Source of the DNA: Oscillospiraceae bacterium
Lineage (GTDB): Bacteria; Bacillota; Clostridia; Oscillospirales; CAG-272
Length of the DNA stretch: 32,118 bases
Direction: 5' to 3'
Assembly (NCBI GenBank): GCA_015063725.1
Contig: SVTP01000028.1
Coordinates: forward strand, 1-32,118
The translations under genes and the position numbers were made by a program. Positions within the stretch are counted from its first letter, which is position 1, and every line of letters begins with the position of its first letter. This document shows, piece by piece, positions 29,328 to 32,118 of this stretch. The notes below the pieces were generated by a model, which saw only the letters and a list, made by a program, of their open reading frames with translations, made no database searches and was not told where the DNA came from.

Positions 29328-29414
29328 CTCTGCCACCTCCTTTCATGGAGTAAGTGACAGATATTGATCAAAAAGTGTCGTTTTTTTAAAAAGTTTTTCT
29401 AATTTTTTGAAAAA

Positions 29415-29939
29415 TTATTTGTTTTTGAGGATTTTTGCAACAATTGGTCGCAATTTTTCTTCCAGCCGCGCCCATCGCAGCTTGGCAGCGTTTTCGCTGA
29501 TTCCAAATTGCGCGCCGATATCTCGGTGCGACATTCGCTCTACAACACGCATGCGGAACAGGTTCCATTCCTTCGGCTTCAGCCGTAAGCGAATTTGCTT
29601 GATGTATTGAACAAACCGCTCATACTCTTCCTCTTCGTCGGGCGGTTGTTTGTGAATGCTCTCTTCATCAATTAAGGCGCTACACCATTCCTCACTTAAT
29701 GATTCAATAGAGGGATTTTGCTCGCGCCTTACTTCTCTTATTTTATTTTTTGCTACGCCGTATAGCCAAGCTCTAAGGCGATCCTCATGAAATTCTTTTA
29801 CGGTTTCCCATTGCTTTTGCAAAAGGAAAAATGTTTCTGCTGTTGCTTCATCTGTAGAGTATTCGTCGCCATCGGTTCGATAGTAACAATACCGATGAAT
29901 GTCGTCAAAATACTTTTCGTATATAAACTCAAATGTCAT
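29415..29939 (-). CDS. ECF-type RNA polymerase sigma factor
   Basis: The 174-aa protein has a sigma region 2 (FEFIYEKYFDDIHRYCYYRT, ATAETFFLLQKQWETV, RLRAWLYGVAKNKIREV) that binds core polymerase and the -10 element, an acidic linker, and region 4 (RLKPKEWNLFRMRVVERMSH, RDIGAQFGISENAAKLRWAR) with the helix-turn-helix for the -35. Length and layout fit an extracytoplasmic-function sigma factor. Its ATG overlaps the stop of the Xre regulator gene as TAATG, so the two are coupled. The probable anti-sigma partner is the next gene. Target promoters cannot be defined from this window. Confidence 0.92.
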   Translation of the reverse strand: MTFEFIYEKYFDDIHRYCYYRTDGDEYSTDEATAETFFLLQKQWETVKEFHEDRLRAWLYGVAKNKIREVRREQNPSIESLSEEWCSALIDEESIHKQPPDEEEEYERFVQYIKQIRLRLKPKEWNLFRMRVVERMSHRDIGAQFGISENAAKLRWARLEEKLRPIVAKILKNK

Positions 29940-30319
29940 TATTCTCTCCCCTTGATGATGGTTTCAATGATAGTCGACAATGTTGCAAGCGCCATGCCCT
30001 GCTCTTTATCGGAAAGCGTTTGCAGCATTTCGTTAATTTTCGGAACGCTGATTTCGTGATTGAAATGGCTCATGCCAAACACAAATTCGTCAAGAGACAT
30101 ATCCAAAATTTGGGCAAGCTTGAAAATGTTTTCTTGTGTTGGAAATGTCCTACCCTTTTCAAAATAACAAACCGACTTTTTTGTCAGTCCTATTGCGGTC
30201 GCCAATTCCTCTTGTGTCATTTTCTTCGCTATGCGATGCTTTTTTATAAAGGCACCAAAGTTATGTTTGAGTTGAGCATTACTAACAGGTAATACTTCAT
30301 GTAAAAGCTGAGATGTCAT
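29939..30319 (-). CDS. Xre-family helix-turn-helix regulator
   Basis: The 126-aa protein carries a Xre/HTH_3 domain at about residues 20-80: FIKKHRIAKKMTQEELATAI, then GLTKKSVCYFEKGRTFPTQE, then FKLAQILDMSLDEFVFG. The remainder is helical and may mediate dimerisation. The ATG at 30319 has AAAGGA about 10 bases upstream; a longer start at 30331 is possible. It is the first gene of the operon, coupled to the ECF sigma gene by a TAATG overlap. Two identical 14-bp inverted operator-like sites lie in its promoter region, one over the -10, which suggests autorepression. Confidence 0.9.
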   Translation of the reverse strand: MTSQLLHEVLPVSNAQLKHNFGAFIKKHRIAKKMTQEELATAIGLTKKSVCYFEKGRTFPTQENIFKLAQILDMSLDEFVFGMSHFNHEISVPKINEMLQTLSDKEQGMALATLSTIIETIIKGRE

Positions 30320-30350
30320 TACATTCACCATCCTTTCTTATTATGTTACC

Positions 30351-30379
30351 ATTATACTCAATAAGTGAATTTTAGTAAA
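30351..30379 (-). promoter_or_regulatory. Promoter of the Xre-sigma operon
   Basis: On the minus strand TTTACT (30374-30379) and TATAAT (30351-30356) are separated by 17 bp. The -10 overlaps the left operator-like site. Confidence 0.7.
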
Positions 30380-30415
30380 TCCATTATTGCTTCCATAATT
30401 AACTTATTGAGTATA
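30353..30415. promoter_or_regulatory. Paired operator-like inverted repeats
   Basis: TATACTCAATAAGT (30353-30366) and its exact reverse complement ACTTATTGAGTATA (30402-30415) are 35 bp apart. Each also contains an imperfect dyad, ACTnAnTnAGT. They flank the -35 of the Xre operon and the left one covers the -10, as expected for autoregulatory sites. Confidence 0.6.
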
Positions 30416-30543
30416 TTTATTGAAAATTTTTCTGCATTTTTCGACAAAAAAGAACGTTTCAAACGGAAAAGATTGCAAAATTGGTGTAGAAAATGAGACT
30501 TTTGGGTGTTGCGCGGAATGTTTGTCCTATTTTTACGTTGCTA

Positions 30544-30631
30544 TATAAAAATTTATAAACAAGAAAGGAAAATGGCAAGCGTGTACTATTTTCTTCAAGA
30601 ATAAAAAAACGATGCCCCGTGGGAGCATCGT
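30544..30631 (+). repeat. ~90-bp direct repeat, right copy (R2)
   Basis: Homologous to 26232-26321 in the same orientation. It contains AAGAAAGG, an ATG at 30572 opening a 10-residue frame (MASVYYFLQE, stop at 30602) and an ACGATGC/GCATCGT hairpin with T-runs on both sides. Confidence 0.75.
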
Positions 30632-30640
30632 TTTTTCTTA
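30602..30640. terminator. Terminator of the manganese catalase gene (within R2)
   Basis: ACGATGC-CCC-GT-GGG-A-GCATCGT has A7 on the left and TTTTTTCTT on the right, so it works on either strand. Confidence 0.75.
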
Positions 30641-30659
30641 TTGTTTTTTTAGACAATCG

Positions 30660-31322
30660 TCACTTAAACGCCGGCGCTTTGGTTTCGCCGGTTGCAAAAG
30701 CGTTCGGTCCGGGGTTCGACATAGAGAAATACATCTTTGCCGCCTTGGTCGTACCGAAATCTCGGTTCGATCCCGTTTCCTGTACTTTGTTGAAGGCATC
30801 ACGGAACATCTGATTGTGCGCTTCCTCGCGGTTGAGAAGAAAATCAATGGTCTCTCTCACCTTCTTGTCCTCAATCTGACGGTAGAGATATTCGTAAACC
30901 ACCTTGGCTCTCTGCTCGGACGCAATGTTGGAAAGTAAGTCAGCGCACAGGTCGCCCGTGACGGTCACGTAATCCGCTGTCCAAGAGTATCCCGAGGAAT
31001 TGATGAGGCCGGGATTGAGCCCGAGCAGAACGTGGGTCTGCACCTCGCCTGCCTGCACCTTGGTTGCGTCCACGTCGTGGCCGTTGAGCAGATTGATGGT
31101 CTGCGCCACCATTTCCATGTGTCCAAGCTCCTCAGCAGCTATGTCGAGGAAAAGATCCTTGATCTCTGGATCTTTAATGCGAAAGCTTTGCGACATATAC
31201 TGCATTGCCGCCTTCAGCTCGCCGTTCCCACCGCCAAGCTGCTCCTGAAGGAGAACCGCATACTGCGGATTCGGTTTTTCTACCTCTACGGGATGAAATA
31301 ACTGTTTTTCGTGTTTGAACAT
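30660..31322 (-). CDS. Manganese catalase-family protein
   Basis: The 220-aa protein is a full-length ferritin-like di-manganese catalase homologue, which decomposes hydrogen peroxide. All five expected ligands are visible: E35 (GNGELKAA), E65 and H68 (EELGHME), E136 (ASEQRA) and H169 (REEAHNQ). It is related to CotJC and aligns without gaps to the truncated cotJC up to residue 135. A C-terminal tail of about 30 residues rich in Gly, Ala and Pro extends past the fold. CGGAGG precedes the ATG. No clear sigma-A promoter is seen, so sporulation or stress control is possible. It may be coat-associated or a cytosolic antioxidant. Confidence 0.92.
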   Translation of the reverse strand: MFKHEKQLFHPVEVEKPNPQYAVLLQEQLGGGNGELKAAMQYMSQSFRIKDPEIKDLFLDIAAEELGHMEMVAQTINLLNGHDVDATKVQAGEVQTHVLLGLNPGLINSSGYSWTADYVTVTGDLCADLLSNIASEQRAKVVYEYLYRQIEDKKVRETIDFLLNREEAHNQMFRDAFNKVQETGSNRDFGTTKAAKMYFSMSNPGPNAFATGETKAPAFK

Positions 31323-31437
31323 AGATACCTCCGTTTTTTGTTTTCACCGTTAGTATTTCCCAAAACAGCGAAAAATATATTGTCGAAGGTATAAAATCAT
31401 GTTCAAGAATAAAACGGAAAATGTGTCCTTAACCTTG

Positions 31438-31815
31438 TTATTGCTTTGCCCCTGTTTTGCCCTTGGCTTTTGTCGCTTCAAAGCTCACGTTCACAAGGAA
31501 TTGCACCAACTCGTCAGGCGCATCCGGCAAAAGCACCGAGATCCAATGCAGCTTGTTCATGTGGTATGCAGGATAAACGCCGTCCGTCGCGCCGAATGAG
31601 CCGAACATCTCCGTTGGCAGTTTTAAATTGACTACGTCGATGACCTCATCGCTCTCAAAGCCAAACTTACGCCGCGGAACCTTCATCATAAGCGCATACC
31701 ACTTGCGGTTATCTGCGTGCCTGAGTACCGCCGTCTCAAGATCATCGTCAAACGGATAGTCCGTCGACGTACCGTATGTATTCAGACAGTATTCAAGAAA
31801 TTGTTGTTTTGTCAT
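31438..31815 (-). CDS. MmcQ/YjbR-family protein
   Basis: The 125-aa product matches the MmcQ/YjbR family, small proteins with a CyaY-like fold sometimes called DNA-binding. Signatures are the N-terminal FLEYCLNTYGTSTDYPFD, VLRHADNRKWYALMMKVPR, the DVVNLKLPTEMFG segment and AYHMNKLHWISVLL. The ATG at 31815 has AGGGAGAG upstream; the frame can be extended by 14 residues but without a better site. It stands alone with its own promoter. Biological role is not established for the family. Confidence 0.88.
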   Translation of the reverse strand: MTKQQFLEYCLNTYGTSTDYPFDDDLETAVLRHADNRKWYALMMKVPRRKFGFESDEVIDVVNLKLPTEMFGSFGATDGVYPAYHMNKLHWISVLLPDAPDELVQFLVNVSFEATKAKGKTGAKQ

Positions 31816-31872
31816 CGCTAACTCTCCCTGTTTTGTTTTCGGCTGCATCTGTGGCATTTTGATGTCATCAAT

Positions 31873-31901
31873 ATTATACTTTTATTTTGTTCGTTTGTCA
31901 A
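31873..31901 (-). promoter_or_regulatory. Consensus promoter of the MmcQ/YjbR-family gene
   Basis: On the minus strand TTGACA (31896-31901) and TATAAT (31873-31878) are separated by 17 bp. Confidence 0.8.
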
Positions 31902-31938
31902 TAAAAAATTGGACGTATTCTATTAATATGTAGGAACA

Positions 31939-32012
31939 TTGACAACTTTCTGAAAATGTGATACAATAGGCATACAGATGCCGACGGGCTAAAACGTGAA
32001 AGTGAAAGAGTT
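31939..32012 (+). promoter_or_regulatory. Promoter and leader of the partial lipoprotein gene
   Basis: TTGACA (31939-31944) and TACAAT (31962-31967) are separated by 17 bp. The leader has the GCCGACGGGC mini-hairpin and ACGTGAAAGTGAAAGA before the ATG, nearly the same as at the LRR lipoprotein gene (8064-8136). Confidence 0.8.
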
Positions 32013-32118
32013 ATGAAGAAAACAATCAAACTCGCATTGTTTGTGTGTCTGGTTTTGCTCGTGAGTTCACTGGTACTCACCGCATGCAATAACACGAACA
32101 ATACTCCGACACCTGAGG
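32013..32118 (+). CDS. Lipoprotein, N-terminal fragment cut by the window edge
   Basis: The visible 35 residues are a lipoprotein signal peptide (KKTIKLALFVCLVLLVSSL, lipobox LTAC with Cys25) followed by an Asn/Thr/Pro linker (NNTNNTPTPE). The remainder is outside the window. The promoter and leader are nearly the same as those of the BspA-type LRR lipoprotein gene at 6780-8063, so it may be a similar surface protein. That is inference. Confidence 0.75.
   Translation, partial: MKKTIKLALFVCLVLLVSSLVLTACNNTNNTPTPE

Larger units (their letters stand above)
30416..30659. other. Intergenic region between the Xre operon and the manganese catalase gene
   Basis: No large gene is seen. It contains direct repeat R2 and the terminator hairpin used by the manganese catalase gene. 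Confidence 0.6.

Overview
The window looks like chromosome from an anaerobic, endospore-forming Clostridia-type Firmicute, probably a gut lineage near Oscillospirales or Christensenellales. The evidence is spoVAD/spoVAE, a cotJABC-type spore coat cluster, a glycyl radical enzyme with its activase, BspA-type leucine-rich repeat lipoproteins, strong Shine-Dalgarno sites and many near-consensus sigma-A promoters with 17-bp spacers. Species cannot be named from the sequence alone.

Layout. 1-5.8 kb: a pyridoxamine-phosphate-oxidase-like protein, a small orphan, a flavin-reductase/PCP_red fusion, a two-gene unit (cyclase-family hydrolase plus CrtC/AttH lipocalin-like protein), a DUF4886 lipoprotein and a DnaQ-type exonuclease. 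5.8-8.1 kb: an isochorismatase-family hydrolase flanked by two related palindromic repeats, a duplicated fragment of its own 3' end, and a BspA-type LRR lipoprotein. 8.1-11.7 kb: endonuclease III, a YdcF-like protein, a MazG-like pyrophosphohydrolase and a cytoplasmic GH20 glycosidase. 11.7-15 kb: a repeat, spoVAD-spoVAE and an SH3-repeat lipoprotein. 15-20.9 kb: a glycyl radical enzyme with its activase, a large lipoprotein and an AraC regulator. 21-24.8 kb: an acetyltransferase-like protein, a UPF0316 membrane protein, a small membrane protein, three tRNAs (Gly, Arg, His), a palindromic element and a membrane protein with an Arg/Gly-rich N terminus. 25-31.3 kb: cotJA, cotJB, a 3'-truncated cotJC, then a ~4.3-kb segment bounded by two ~90-bp direct repeats, and an intact manganese catalase. 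The segment holds a small hypothetical gene, a secreted EEP-fold protein, a secreted Cys-rich protein, an anti-sigma-like protein, an ECF sigma factor and an Xre regulator. 31.4 kb to the end: a MmcQ/YjbR protein and the start of another lipoprotein whose promoter and leader match those of the LRR lipoprotein 24 kb away.

How genes work together. The glycyl radical enzyme and activase overlap closely and form one two-gene system of unknown substrate. Xre regulator, ECF sigma factor, anti-sigma protein and Cys-rich protein form a tightly packed regulatory operon with a probable autoregulatory operator pair. SpoVAD/E and CotJ proteins belong to spore germination and coat assembly. The points most worth following are the divergent glycyl radical enzyme (Cys-Trp-Glu active site, Trp-flanked radical Gly), the cotJC truncation exactly at a metal ligand beside a direct repeat, the sigma/anti-sigma/Cys-rich cassette, and the shared lipoprotein leader.
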